DNA of 64,000 nt from contig NC_077238.1 in assembly GCF_947179165.1 (NCBI RefSeq), forward strand, positions 35,526,793-35,590,792. Reading direction: 5' to 3'. The position numbers and the translations under genes were made by a program. Shown piece by piece: positions 46,092-58,349 of this stretch. The stretch's first letter is position 1; every line of letters begins with the position of its first letter. The notes beneath the pieces were generated by a model. That model did no database searches and was not told where the DNA came from. It saw nothing but the letters and a program-made list of their open reading frames with translations. The DNA comes from Solanum dulcamara. Taxonomy: Eukaryota; Streptophyta; Magnoliopsida; Solanales; Solanaceae.

Positions 46092-46115
46092 CACCTCCTA
46101 AGGAGGTGTATATAT
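46092..46115 (+). promoter_or_regulatory. LTR core promoter: inverted repeat plus TATA box
   Basis: cacctcct-a-aggaggtg (46092-46108) is immediately followed by tatatat (46109-46115). LTR C keeps the TATATAT (59940-59946) with one change in the palindrome. The antisense LTR D has tatatat near 53255-53262. This is where U3/R transcription would begin. Confidence 0.5.
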
Positions 46116-47890
46116 GTACTACATGCTGAACATATCCTATTCTCCAGCAGTTAGAACAAAAATAAAGAGAGAAACCTTAGAGACTAAGAGAGAGTAGCGA
46201 CGGCTAAGGGCAAAATAAGGTAAGCCCACCGATTACGCTCCATGAGTTAATTATATAAGGTATCCCTTGGTTAAATGAAGGTTTTTAACAACTTAAATTA
46301 ATTATTTGGGGCAGCAAGATAGGGATGCAAACAGCCACCAAAGTTCAGCCGCGACAAGGAGCTTCCGAAGTCAATTTTCAGCAAGGTATAGCATAATTTA
46401 TTCTCCCACATTTTTTTAAAGGTTTAAGCATGTTATGGAGGTGTAAATATGAGTTGGAAATGTTAAAATATGTACGTTATGGCTGAAGGATGTTGCAGGC
46501 CGTACAGGGGCTGTTTTCACAATATTCTAACGGGTTAAAGTTTGGCTAGTGTCGTTGTTGTTGTGGGTTTGTATTGGGAGTTGTTTTGCAGTGTTGAAGG
46601 TCTGGAAACATGTATAAATATGGGTATAAGTTCTTCTGGTTGTAGAAACATCATGTCCCATTTTGTGTGGTTAAAGGTTTTATGAAATAGAGATAGAAAA
46701 CCTTATTTTGATATCGTGGTTTTGGGCGAGTTGTTTGGAATTTGTATTGCATCGTATTGTAGTAATTCAATGTTGTATAGCTGCTGGTTGTTGTTTTTAA
46801 TTTGTCTTCTATGGTTTGGAGGTTAAAACGGAAGTTTGTATAGAGCAAGTTATAGGGGAGGTGTTGCCCGATTTTTGTTAACTTCTTAACTAACTTATAA
46901 ACTAGTCGAGAAAGGCGAACAAGGAAATGGTTCCTATCGATACTTGAATAAAAATGTAGGAACTGGAGAGTCGAAGGTTATTAGTATGAGTATTATTTTT
47001 TTGTTAAATAGGTTCAGAGGACGACGATGCAAATGTTGTTACGAATAACCCATAAGATGTATGTAAAGCTTATCTCTTCCTTTCTTTTGGTATGTCTTCA
47101 AGTTAAGTAATGAATGATATGAGTTTGAGGGTAAATCTACTCATAAATGCCAAGCGTAATTCATGGTCCTTATTTACTTCTTGATGAAAGCACTCTTACA
47201 GTAATTGAACTAGGGCTTCTCAAGCCTTCGATACGTTAGGAAGTGATGAGTATGTGAAGCTATCCTTCTTTTATCTTGGCATGTCTTAGCTATAAGTGGT
47301 TTGTATATGAAATGTGGGGATAATTTCATTCATAAAAATCCAGGCATGAATCATAATTCTTACCCACTTCTTGGTATTAGAACTCCTATAGTAGTTGAGT
47401 TATTGCCTTTTAAGGATTCTATATGATGAAGGGTAGTATACGTAAAGCCTATCTCTCCTTTCTTTTGGAATGTCTTAAATGTAAGTGAATTGAGATATGA
47501 TATAAGTTTGGAGGGAGTTCCATTCATAAGTTTCAGACATAACTCATGACTTGTGTTCACTCCTGAATGCTAGAAGTCCTAAAGTAGTTGAAATAGTACC
47601 CTCGAGCCTTCTATATGTTGAGTAGTGACTAAGTACGTAAGATCCTATTTCTAAAGATTCTATGATGATAAATATCTCTGATTGCATAGGCTGTGGAGCA
47701 TTATCTTGATGCACGTCTATGTTTCTTGAGGCTCCACTTAATATGATCTTTAATGACCTTTAGAGGGTACTTAATACAAGTACTACCCTGATCTTCAAGT
47801 GACGGTTCACTTGACTATTTCCTTGAATCTTAGACGTGATTTTACTTGTATATGGTTACTCGATACTCTGCCCGTGCATGCTATTAAATA

Positions 47891-48036
47891 ATTATTCACC
47901 ATGTCCCATGAAGGATCGGGCATGATAAATGATGAAATGATTATTCATCGCGTCCCATGAAGGGTCGGGCATGATAAATGATGAAATGATTATTCACCGC
48001 ATCCCATAAAGGGTCGGGCATGATAAATGATGAAAT
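47891..48036 (+). repeat. 49-bp minisatellite in LTR A, three units
   Basis: Units start attattcacc at 47891, 47940 and 47989. Each runs attattcaccgcgtcccatg, then aagggtcgggcatgataaat and gatgaaatg. The same unit occurs 8 times in LTR B and 15 times in LTR C. Confidence 0.9.
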
Positions 48037-48307
48037 TCTATTTAGCATATAGTGATTAAGCAATATATCCCAAACCTTAAAAAACAAAACAAGTATGCAA
48101 GCAAATCACAAAAAGACATCTAGAACCACAAACCTAAACTCTGATACCAACACTTGTAGCGACCCTGTTGGGAGGATTCTACTACTTAATAAGAGACCAT
48201 ATATAATGTTTGTGACATTTTTGAAAAAAACTCCCCGTAAGATATATTAATATAATCTAGTAGTAAAATTTGGCCCATTTAAAAATAGTTAAAGTCGTAA
48301 GATGCCA
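48037..48307 (-). mobile_element. Foreign fragment in LTR A: leader/LTR-end junction of another element
   Basis: In LTRs B and C the minisatellite is followed directly by cgagtcccttaccaaagggg. In LTR A about 270 bases intervene. Within them the minus strand reads an LTR end (ggtcgctaca, complement at 48155-48164), then tggtatcagag (complement about 48139-48149), that is an LTR/primer-binding-site junction in minus orientation. It looks like filler DNA or a truncated insertion, and no target duplication was identified. Confidence 0.55.
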
Positions 48308-49074
48308 GTCCCTTACCAAAAGGGCGGATACAGTATATAGACATACATATGAAATATAGTGATACACTTGTAGCACTGACTCCCATAGTGGGCCAGGTTT
48401 GGTATGTGAGGAAGATATATATGCCCTCATTTCATAAGGTTCAAGTATAGTGATTTGTTAACTCTTACACTTGTTGCCTGCATCCCTATTTCAGTTGTTG
48501 TCTCAGTTATGACATGTTATGCTTTATATACTTAGTACATATATCATACTAACCACCCATTTTCTAGGGGCTGTGTTTCATGCCCACAGGTATAGACGCA
48601 CATTTTGGGATCCGCCATCTTAGGATTCAACACAGCGGTTTGGGAGAAGCTCCATTGTATTAGAGCCTAGCTTTTGGTACTTGCCTTCTGATGTGTATAT
48701 TATTCATTCAAGGGTACGACAGGGGCCTTGTCCTGCCATAGGTTCTCATTAATACTCTTAGAGGTCTGTAGACATGTGTGTGGGTTGTGTATATATGTGT
48801 GTTCTATTATGTCCATACGATTCATGTTTTGGAACGTTCCCTTCGTCATGAAAGCCTTGTCTTCTCGCGTGTATGTATATAGTGGTACAACCCCACATGC
48901 TATGATAGCCTCATCAGCTTATGTGTTATATTGCCTGAATGATAAGTTGTGACCCCTTAGGAGATAGGTTGTGCCAATACATAATCATGTGATAGGTTTA
49001 CTTACAGTTAGCATGGGTATACGCAAGTGTCTAGCTTGGACACTCGTCACGGCCTATGGGGTTGGGTCATGACA

Positions 49075-49945
49075 AAAGTGGTATTAGAGCGGTTCTTCCT
49101 CAGAATATCTATAGACCGTGTCTAGTAGAGGCTTGTTTACCAGTGTATTGTGCACCACACCTATAAACAGGAGGCTATAGGATATTTAGGATGTTACCTT
49201 TCTTTCATATCTAAGATCGTGCTATAGAGACGAGTCATAAGGAATGAAATTCCTCATACTAACTTGTGATTCTAGTAGAAGGACAACATTGATAGAAGAA
49301 AGTAACTGATGGTATTAGAGGTTACAAGGCACACATGTAAGCAAAGGCATGAATGAGATATGTTAGGTAAGGTGTGGAAATATGATTGACATGTAAAGTT
49401 GTAAAGTGAAAGGAAAAGTAGATAGGAAAGTGTAACAGGTGCAGTTCGAGTGGACATATGAGGTAAGTCCACCATTTTATACTATTGATATTGGGCACCC
49501 TATGTGGCTTTGATATGATATGATATAAGTATATATGTCTTCCCTATGAGGCATTGTTGGTATTTCCTGCATGCAGGTGTTGAGATAGTAAGAAATAAAG
49601 GGGAAACCCTGCCAAAGTTTATCTAGAAACAAAAAAGAGAATGAGATACAGGGTTGTAGTATGTCTTGAAAGGTTGTGCCCACAATAATGATAAAATTTG
49701 GCTAAACCACGAGTATGGATGACCTCGAGAAATAAGTTAATTGCTGAATTGATTGAAATAGAAACTAGGAGGTCGATACTAGTATGGTAAAATAAAGTTG
49801 GAAAAGACATGTGATCCTGAGAAGATGATTTGGAGAAGACTGGTAGATCTTCATAGAATGATATATTAAGGCACCGACTGAATTGATACACAGGGATAAA
49901 CTAGGATGAGCTATAGTTAAAGAAAGTAATAGTATGATTGAGACA
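49075..49945 (+). other. Primer-binding site and 5' leader after LTR A
   Basis: tggtattagagc at 49079-49090 (one change from the Met-tRNA complement) opens a non-coding leader that parallels 56622-57490 (shared ggtgtggaaatatgattgac, gtctaccacg-type words). No gag frame is reached before the inverted LTR D begins near 49946. Minus-strand frames here are antisense shadows. Confidence 0.7.
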
Positions 49946-50352
49946 AGGGGGGTCAATACAACATATGTACTGAGTATGTAAAAGATAACACAATACGACT
50001 AGAGGCACATTTGAAATAGAGAAGCAGGGGATAAAATATCAAATCAAAAACCTATACCTGGAAAAGTAAAATCATGTATGCTCATATTTTTAATATAGTC
50101 AACCCTATTAGGGATCCGGTGAATCATAACTATAGTAACATCACCTCCTTATTACAACACCTCATCATATCATCATATATATACATACGTACCGGCCCCT
50201 CTAGTGAGGGCACGATGAACAATGAAGTGGAATTGTGCACGATAACTATTCCTGGCCCCGGGGTCGATGAAAGAAGTGTTCTAGTATACACCAGTAGAGT
50301 AGTGAGAAACAAAACACAGTTTAAATCATTAACGGAGACTCAATGAAGTCGT

Positions 50353-52566
50353 CAGGCGAATCATCCCTGGATATTAGGGCAGAAAGTATTTGACATATAC
50401 CCTCTAAATGTCACTAAGGACTATGTAAAAGAGAGTTTTGCAAATCTTAGACCTATGCCAGTACGAAATATCTTATAGCAGTCTGAGCGTTGATTATCTC
50501 AAAATCTTTATTTTTACGAAAAAGAGCTTAGTCGAATCAATTGTTAAACAATTATATAGAAGACTCGAGGAGTAGGAGTTTAACTACTTTAAAAGTCTTA
50601 ACATCCAGAAGTGATCCAGAGTCCTGAAGTCATATTCAGAACCTAAGAGTGATCTTTCCCCGAAGATTTCATCATCCATAGCCTACATCTAAGACATGCC
50701 AAAATAAAGAGAAAAGATAGGCTTTACGTACCTATGTCAAAAACATGACAAAAGAGAGCTTCACATACCTCTTATGAGTTACTCTTTATCCCGTTCGCCG
50801 CGTCGTCCTTTGAACCTTTTCAACATGAAAGTAATATGAATATCAACCACTCTTAACCTTCCAGCATCTTATGTTGCACCTTAGTATTCATGGAACCTAT
50901 TTCCTTGTTCGTCTCCTCACTAGTTCTTTAATTAGGTAAGGCATTAATGAAAATTGGGCAGCACCCCCCCTATAATGTGCCCTATCTAAATTTCCAATTA
51001 GATCCCTAAATACTACAGACAACCAAAAACAACAACCTGCAACATATGTTTAATCAATTCACACCAACAATATACAACATAAGCCCCAAATGACTTGCTC
51101 AAAATTATGATATCAAATAGGGTGTTTAGCCTTTATTTTGTAACACCTTTACTTATACGAAATGAGGGGTCATGTGGGTTCAACAAGAAGCACCCCTACC
51201 CATTTTAGAACACATTTAGTCCCTTCAACAACACACCACACCCCTGCAGCAACACCTCACAAGAACAACACTTTACTTCGACGACAAATCAACTATAACG
51301 ACTACAATTTGAATTGTCTCCAACGCCAATCATTCCTATCCAATTTTCAAGTTTCAAGACAGGCGAATCATCCCTGGATATTAGGGCAGAAAGTATTTGA
51401 CATATACCCTCTAAATGTCACTAAGGACTATGTAAAAGAGAGTTTTGCAAATCTTAGACCTATGCCAGTACGAAATATCTTATAGCAGTCTGAGCGTTGA
51501 TTATCTCAAAATCTTTATTTTTACGAAAAAGAGCTTAGTCGAATCAATTGTTATACAGTTATATAGAAGACTCGAGGAGTAGGAGTTTAACTACTTTAAA
51601 AGTCTTAACATCCAGAAGTGATCCAGAGTCCTGAAGTCATATTCAGAACCTAAGAGTGATCTTTCCCCGAAGCTTTCATCATCCGTAGCCTACATCTAAG
51701 ACATGCCAAAATAAAGAGAAAAGATAGGCTTTACGTACCTATGTCAAAAACATGCCAAAAGAGAGCTTCACATACCTCTTATGAGTTACTCTTTATCCCG
51801 TTCGCCGCGTCGTCCTTTGAACCTTTTCAACATGAAAGTAATATGAATATCAACCACTCTTAACCTTCCAGCATCTTATGTTGCACCTTAGTATTCATGG
51901 AACCTATTTCCTTGTTCGTCTCCTCACTAGTTCTTTAATTAGGTAAGGCATTAATGAAAATTGGGCACCCCCCCCCTATAATGTGCCCTATCTAAATTTC
52001 CAATTAGATCCCTAAATACTACAGACAACCAAAAACAACAACCTGCAACATATGTTTAATCAATTCACACCAACAATATACAACATAAGCCCCAAATGAC
52101 TTGCTCAAAATTGTGATATCAAATAGGGTGTTTAGCCTTTATTTTGTAACACCTTTACTTATACGAAATGAGGGGTCATGTGGGTTCAACAAGAAGCACC
52201 CCTACCCATTTTAGAACACATTTAGTCCCTTCAACAACACACCATACCCCTGCAGCAACACCTCACAAGAACAACACTTTACTTCGACGACAAATCAACT
52301 ATAACGACTACAATTTGAATTGTCTCCAACGCCAATCATTCCTATCCAATTTTCAAGTTTCAAGACAGGCGAATCATCCCTGGATATTAGGGCAGAAAGT
52401 ATTTGACATATACCCTCTAAATGTCACTAAGGACTATGTAAAAGAGAGTTTTGCAAATCTTAGACCTATGCCAGTACGAAATATCTTATAGTAGTCTGAG
52501 CGTTGATTATCTCAAAATCTTTATTTTTACGAAAAAGAGCTTAGTCGAATCAATTGTTATACAGTT
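50353..52566. repeat. Near-identical tandem duplication, about 1,006 bp, 2.2 copies
   Basis: Each copy begins caggcgaatcatccctgg: copy 1 50353-51359, copy 2 51360-52365, copy 3 (partial) 52366-52566. Differences seen are few: a homopolymer change gggcagcaccccccc versus gggcacccccccc, an aattatgat/aattgtgat change, ttaaacaatta versus ttatacagtta, catgaca versus catgcca. Two 107-codon frames at 51162-51485 and 52168-52491 have identical translations because of the duplication. Confidence 0.93.
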
Positions 52567-53434
52567 ACAATTTGAAAGGAGAAACCTTACCTTATCCGAA
52601 TTTGGCCAAAACTGCCAAATTGCAACTCGGAAAGTTTTCAAACTTGCTGAAATCGCGCGGGCTGCTTGTTATCTGTTTGGTGCTTATTCAAGCCATGATT
52701 TTTAATTATTACACCTTAATATCATGTAAAAATCCTTACCAAAACATGAGGGAATATAACTAAGCCATACCTTAACAAACGGCTTCCCAAACTTGCTGAA
52801 AATTAACTTCGGAAACCCCCTTAACGTGCTGAAAGTTGCGGACTGTTTGTGCCACTTCTCCGCTGCTCCAAATTGGAATTTATTTCTATAAAACATCATT
52901 ATACAACTGTTCTATACCTTAAATAATTAATTCACGGAATGAAAGTCGGAGGCTCACCTTGGTAGCCCCAAATCCGTAGCCCTCTCTCTTTGGCTCCAAC
53001 GTTTTTCCTTCAACTTCCTCTTATTGGTTCCAAGTGTAAAGCTGAAGATGTGGTTCTGTATACATCATAAGGTATGTATATACACCTCTACGTGATTGAG
53101 GAACACCGTAGGTAATTAATTCACAGAGGAAAATTGAAAACTTACCCTTTTTTTTTCAAGCAAGCTCGAGGCTGCTCTCTTTTCTCTCCACATTTATCTC
53201 CTTGATCTTGGCTGAAGTTTGGATAAACAACTGAAGTATAAGTCACATTACACATGTATATATGTGTCTTTGGAATCTTCCACATGGCAGCCTCCTAGGG
53301 GTGACACGTGGCAGCCTCCTAGGGTGCCACCTCAACTTATTCGGCCAATCACATGCTGCCATGTGGCAGTGGGGTCCACACCAATATGATACATCACCTA
53401 CTTGACCCCAAGTAGGTGCATCACCTTCTTGTCC

Positions 53435-53455
53435 AAGTAGGTGCATCACCTACTT
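53435..53455. promoter_or_regulatory. Inverted repeat in LTR D U3
   Basis: aagtaggtg-cat-cacctactt: perfect 9-base arms with a 3-base loop, one of several aagtaggtg / cacctactt words between 53395 and 53455. LTR A has the matching words at 45894-45985. A transcription-factor or hairpin role is conceivable but unproven. Confidence 0.45.
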
Positions 53456-53803
53456 TCTTCGAGTAGGCGCGCCTTTTCCTTATTTCTCTTTCGTGAGCTC
53501 GTAATCTCATCTTACTTCAAGAGCCTATGCACTCCTTGCTACTTAATATTAACGTGTACTCAAGTAGATTAAGTGTGTAGGACTTCTAAGTTAGTAACTT
53601 ACGTAGGTAAGTCGAGTCCCATGACTCCTTACTTGGCCTCCAACTTCTTCCGACTTCTCATAACCCAATTTCCAACCTTCCCTACTATGGGGTATCGCAT
53701 TCTACTTTCCTTGGAGTTTTTTAATAGCGTTGTAGAATATCCAACTCACATAGTAACTTCTAAGAAGCTTAAGAGACATTCCAAGCTCAAGAGTGTGGGG
53801 TGT

Positions 53804-56621
53804 AACACCCTCGGATTCCGCTCTGTGATTTAATTATCTAAGGTATCCCTTGGTTAAATAAAGGTGCTTAGAAATGTAAATTAATTATTTGGGGCAGAAA
53901 GATAGGGCTGTAAACAGCCACCAAAGTTCAGCAGCGACAAGAAGCTTCCGAAGTCAATTTTCAGCAAGGTATGGCTTGATTATCTTCTCCCACGTTTTGT
54001 TAAAGGTTTAAGCATGTTATGGAGGTGTAAATTCGAGTTGGAGACGTGAAAATATGTATGTTATGGCTGAAGGATGTTGCAGGCCGTACAGGGGCTGTTT
54101 TGATGATATTCTAACAGGTTAAAGTTTGGCTAGTGTCGTTGTTGTGGTGGGGTTGTATTGGGAGTTGTTTTGTAGTTTTTCAGGGATGGAAACATGTATA
54201 AATATGGGTATAAGTGCTTCTGGTTGCAGCCACATCATGTCCTATTTCGTGTGGTTAAAGGTTTTATGAAATAGAGATAGAAAACATTATTTTGATATTG
54301 TGGTTTTGGGCGAGTTGTTTGGAACTTGTATTGCATCATATTGTAGTAATTAAATGTTGTATAGCTTCTGGTTGTTGTTTTGAATATGGATTCTAAGGTT
54401 TGGTGGTTAAAACGGAAGTTTGGATAGGGCAAGTTATAGGGGAGCTGCTGCCCGATTTCCGTTAATTTCTTAACTAACTTATAAACTAGTCGAGAAAGGC
54501 GAAGAAGGAAATATTTCCCATGGATACTTGAATACAAATGTAGGAATTGGAGAGTCGAAGGTTATTAGTATGATTATTATTTTCGTGTTAAATAGGTTCA
54601 GAGGACGACGACGTGAACGTGGTTACGAATAACCCATAAGAGGTATGTAAAACTTATCTCTTCCTTTCTTTTGGCATGTCTTCAAGTTAAGTAATGAATG
54701 ATATGAGATTGAGGGTAAATCTATTCATAAATTCCAAGCGTAATTCACGGTCCTTAGTTACTTCTTGCTGAAAGCACTCTTACACTAATTGAACTAGGGC
54801 TTCTCAAGCCTTCCATACGTTAGGAAGTAATAAGTATGTGAAGTTATCCTTCTTTTCTCTTCGCATGTCTTAGCCATAAGTGGTTTGTATATGAAATGTG
54901 GGGATAATTCCATTCATAAAACTCCAAGCATGACCCATAATTCGTACCCACTTCTTGGTATTAGAACTCCTATAGTAGTTGAGTTATTGCCTTTTAAGGC
55001 TCTTATATGATGAAGGGTAGTATACGTAAAGCCTATCTCTCCTTTCTTTTGGAATGTCTTAAATGCAAGTGAATTGAGATATGATATGAGTTTGGAGGGA
55101 GTTCCATTCATAAATTTTGGACATAACTCATGACTCGTTCTCACTCTTGAATGCTATAAGTCCTAAAGTAGTTGAACTACTATCCTCGAGCCTTCTATAT
55201 GTTGAGTAGTGACTGAGTACATAAGCTCCTATTTCTAAAGATTTTGTGATGATAAATGTCTCTGATTGCACATCTGTGTTTCTTTAGGCTCCACTTAATA
55301 TGATCCCTAATGACCTTTAGAGGGTACTTAAGACAAGTACTACCCTGATCTTCAAGTGACGGTTCACTTGACTATTTCCTTGAATCTTAGACGGTGATTT
55401 TACTTGCATATGGTTACTCATTACTCTGCTCGTGCATTCTATTAAATGATTATTCACCGCATCCCATGAAGGAGCGAGCATGATAACTGATGAAATGATT
55501 ATTCACAGCATCCCATGATGGGCCGGGCATGATAAACGATGAAATGATTTTTCACCGCGTCCCATGAAGTGTCGGGTATGATAAATGATGAATTGATGAT
55601 TCACCGCATCCCATGAATGGCCGGGCATGATAAATGATAAAATGATTATTCACTGCATCCTATGAACGGACGAGTATGATAAATGATGAAATAATTATTC
55701 ACTACGTCCCATGAAGGGACGGACATGATAAATGATGAAATGATTATTCACTGCATCCCATGAAGGGTCAGGCATGATAAATGATGAAATGATTATTCAC
55801 CGCATCCCATGAAGGGCTGGGCTTGATAAATGATGAGATGATTGCTCACTGAATCCCTTACCAAAGGGGCGGATACAATAGATAGACATGGATATGAAAT
55901 ATAGTGATACACTTGTAGCACTGAGTCCCACAGTGGGCCATGTATGATATGTGAGGAAGATATACATGACCTCATTTCATAAGGTACAGGTATAGTGATT
56001 TGTTAACTCTTACACTTCTTGCATGTATCCCTATTTCAGCTATTGTCTCAGTTATGACATATTATGCTTTATATACTCAGTACATATATCGTATTGAACC
56101 CCTATTCTCCGGGGGGATACATTTCATGCATGCAGGTACATACGTGCGTTTTGGGGATCTGTCAGCGTAGGATTCAACAAAGCAGTTTGGGAGAAGCTCT
56201 ATTATATCAGAGCCTAGTTTTTGGTACTGGCCTTCTGATGTGTATATTGTTCATTCAAGGGTATGAATGGGGCCTTGTCCTACCACAGGTTATCGTTAAT
56301 ACTCTTAGAGGTCTGTAGACATGTGCATGGGTTGTGTATATATGTGTGTTCGATTATGTTTATATGACTCATATTTTTGGACGTTCCCTTCGTCATGGTA
56401 GCCTTATTGGCTCACGTGTATATATATAGTGGGACGACCTCACATACTATGATAGCCTCATCGGCTTATGTGTTATATTGCCTAAATGATAAGTTATGAC
56501 CCCTCAGGAGATGGGTAATGCAAATGCGTAATCATGCAACAGCTTTACTTACAGTTAACAAGGGTATACACGAGTGTCTAGCTTAGACACCCATCATGGC
56601 CTATAGGGTTAGGTTATGACA
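53804..56621 (+). repeat. LTR B, missing its first ~700 bases
   Basis: From about 53804 it follows LTR A from about 46235 onward (aattatctaaggtatccc, ggggcagaaagataggg, agccaccaaagttcagc). It ends AGGTTATGACA at 56621 and is followed by a primer-binding site. It lacks the U3 promoter segment, including the TATA box. The minisatellite at 55449-55840 has eight 49-bp units. It is the 5' LTR of the body at 56622-59396. Confidence 0.82.
55449..55840 (+). repeat. 49-bp minisatellite in LTR B, eight units
   Basis: Exactly 392 bases (8 x 49) lie between the first attattcacc at 55449 and the degenerate attgctcact at 55841. Units differ by scattered changes (gggccgggc, ggacggac, ggagcgagc). Confidence 0.9.
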
Positions 56622-57540
56622 AAAGTGGTATCAGAGCAGTTCTTTCTCCGAATGTCTACAAATCATGTCTAGTAGAGGCTTGTTTATCGGTGTGTTGTGC
56701 ACCACACCTATAAACATGAGGCTATGGGATATTTAGGATATTACCTTTCTTTCATATCTAAGATCGTGTGATATAGATGAGTCATAGGGAATAAAATTCC
56801 TCATACTAACTTGTGATTTCAACAGAAGGACAACATCGATAGAAGAAAGTAACTGATGGTAATGGAGGTTACAGAGCACACATGTAAGCAAAGGCACGAA
56901 GTAGATATGTTAGGTAAGGTGTGGAAATACGATTGACATTTAAAGTTGAAAAGTGAAAGGAAAAGTAGACAGGAAAGTGTAATAGGTACTGTTCGAGTGG
57001 ACATACGAGGTAAGTCCACCATTTCATACTATTCATATTGCGTGCCCTATGTGGCTGCGATATGGTATGATATGAGTATATATGTCTTCCCTATGAGGCA
57101 TTATTCGTATTTCCTGCGTGTAGGTGTTGAGATAGTAAGAAATACAGAGGAAACCCTACTAAACTTTTCCTAGAAATAAAAAAGAGAATGAAATATAGGG
57201 CAATAGTATGTCTTGAAAGGTTGTGCCCACAATAATGATGAAATTTGGCTAAACCACGAGTATGGCTGACCTTGAGAAATAAGTTAATTGCTGAATTGAT
57301 GGCAATAAAAACTAGGAAGTAGATACTGGTATGGAAAAATGAAGTTGGAAAAGACTTGTGATCCTGGGAAGATGATTTGGAGAAAACTGGTAGATCTGGA
57401 TAGAACAATATATTAAGGCACTGACTGAATTGATACACAAGGATAAAATGGGACGAGCTATAGTTAAAGAAAGTAACAGTATGATTGAGACAAGGGTACA
57501 AAGGTAGGAGGTATAAAAAGGTACTACGTGCACATGATTT
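56622..57540 (+). other. Primer-binding site and leader after LTR B
   Basis: tggtatcagagc, a perfect Met-tRNA primer-binding site, is at 56626-56637. The leader matches 49075-49945 in order. Short frames on both strands show no domain. Confidence 0.75.
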
Positions 57541-58349
57541 TACCTCAAAAATAGTGAAATCCTTAAAGAACAAAGACGGCAGGCTTTAGGAACTAATAGA
57601 GCAAGTACGAGAAATGCAAATGTAAGATGGAAATGACTGACACTACAATATATTTGATATGGATGCTTAAACTTTAAATAAGGTCCCTTGCTGAAACAAG
57701 TTAGTAAGGTTTGATAGCCGACAATAAATAAATAAAAGTCAGAAAGGTTATCCAACCTACAGATGCCTGTACGTTAAGAATAAGGCCAAGTAAGTGAGTA
57801 CATGATAAGAGGAGTAAGGACTCATTAATGACAATGTAGTGAGGATATTGACATATGTTACAGAGGGATGCAAATATGGGCTAAGTTGAGCACCTTCTTA
57901 TATTCTTGCAAAGGTTGCAATATAATGTGTGATAGAAGATTAAGAGAAAATTCTGAGTGAAAGGGCAATAGAAGAGTCTGGGATAAAGATAAAGGAATGA
58001 CACGATATAATATGTCTAGGGGTTGTTATGATCCGGGATAAGGGAATTGTAGGATGGGTTAAGCAAGATGATCAGAACTAGCTGGTTATTAAAAGATGGT
58101 GAACTTGTATGTCAATTTCTTTTCCATAACTATATCAGTTAGTGATAGAAGGAGCATGAAGCAGCTATGTAAAGTTATTATATAATGGAACTCCAGCGTT
58201 CTTGGAAGCCAACCCTAAGGGTTGAGGTTGAGAACTAAAAAGCAGAGGGTTAGTTAAAGTCTTTGAAAACAAATTAAAAGGTAATACGTAGAGCGGAAGA
58301 GTCCAGAATAAGGACTTCATTATAGGCTCACCTCATGCTTCACGAAAGT
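57541..58349 (+). other. Decayed internal region without recognisable domain
   Basis: Lies where gag to RNase H should be, but only about 0.8 kb remains and no gag, protease or RT motif is visible. Most of the polyprotein has been deleted. Confidence 0.5.

Larger units (their letters stand above)
45535..49074 (+). repeat. LTR A of the long-LTR chromovirus family
   Basis: Starts TGTTATACCCCGCAC and ends GGGTCATGACA, 3.54 kb, with a polypurine tract before and a primer-binding site (49079-49090, tggtattagagc) after, so it has element bodies on both sides. It contains repeated gatgcacctacttgg / caagtaggtgatgc words (45894-45985), an inverted repeat next to a TATA box (46092-46115), a 49-bp minisatellite of three units (47891-48036) and an inserted 270-base fragment (48037-48307). 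LTR C (59397-63234) is its closest partner over the full length. Confidence 0.88.
49946..53803 (-). repeat. LTR D, inverted, 3'-truncated, with internal 1-kb duplication
   Basis: On the minus strand it starts at 53803 (ggggtgtaaca on the plus strand) and runs left through the same ordered landmarks as LTR A: catcacctacttgg words (53395-53455), TATA (53255), gggcttacc-like (52955), gggcagc and aacttg words, minisatellite-like cggcccctctagtgaggg (50190-50210) and tgtactgagtat (49968). It diverges near 49946, lacking about the last 500 bases. It is a subfamily relative, not a copy of A. The 107-residue frames at 51162 and 52168 are antisense LTR text. Confidence 0.75.

Noticed and set aside
51162..52491. 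Two identical 107-residue frames as a possible duplicated gene
   Set aside because: They lie antisense in LTR D and are identical only because of the 1-kb tandem duplication. The composition is low-complexity and no domain is visible.
57091..57573. 160-residue minus-strand hydrophobic frame as a membrane protein
   Set aside because: Antisense to the non-coding leader after LTR B. The same text is frame-broken at 49619-49956, so it is not conserved as protein.
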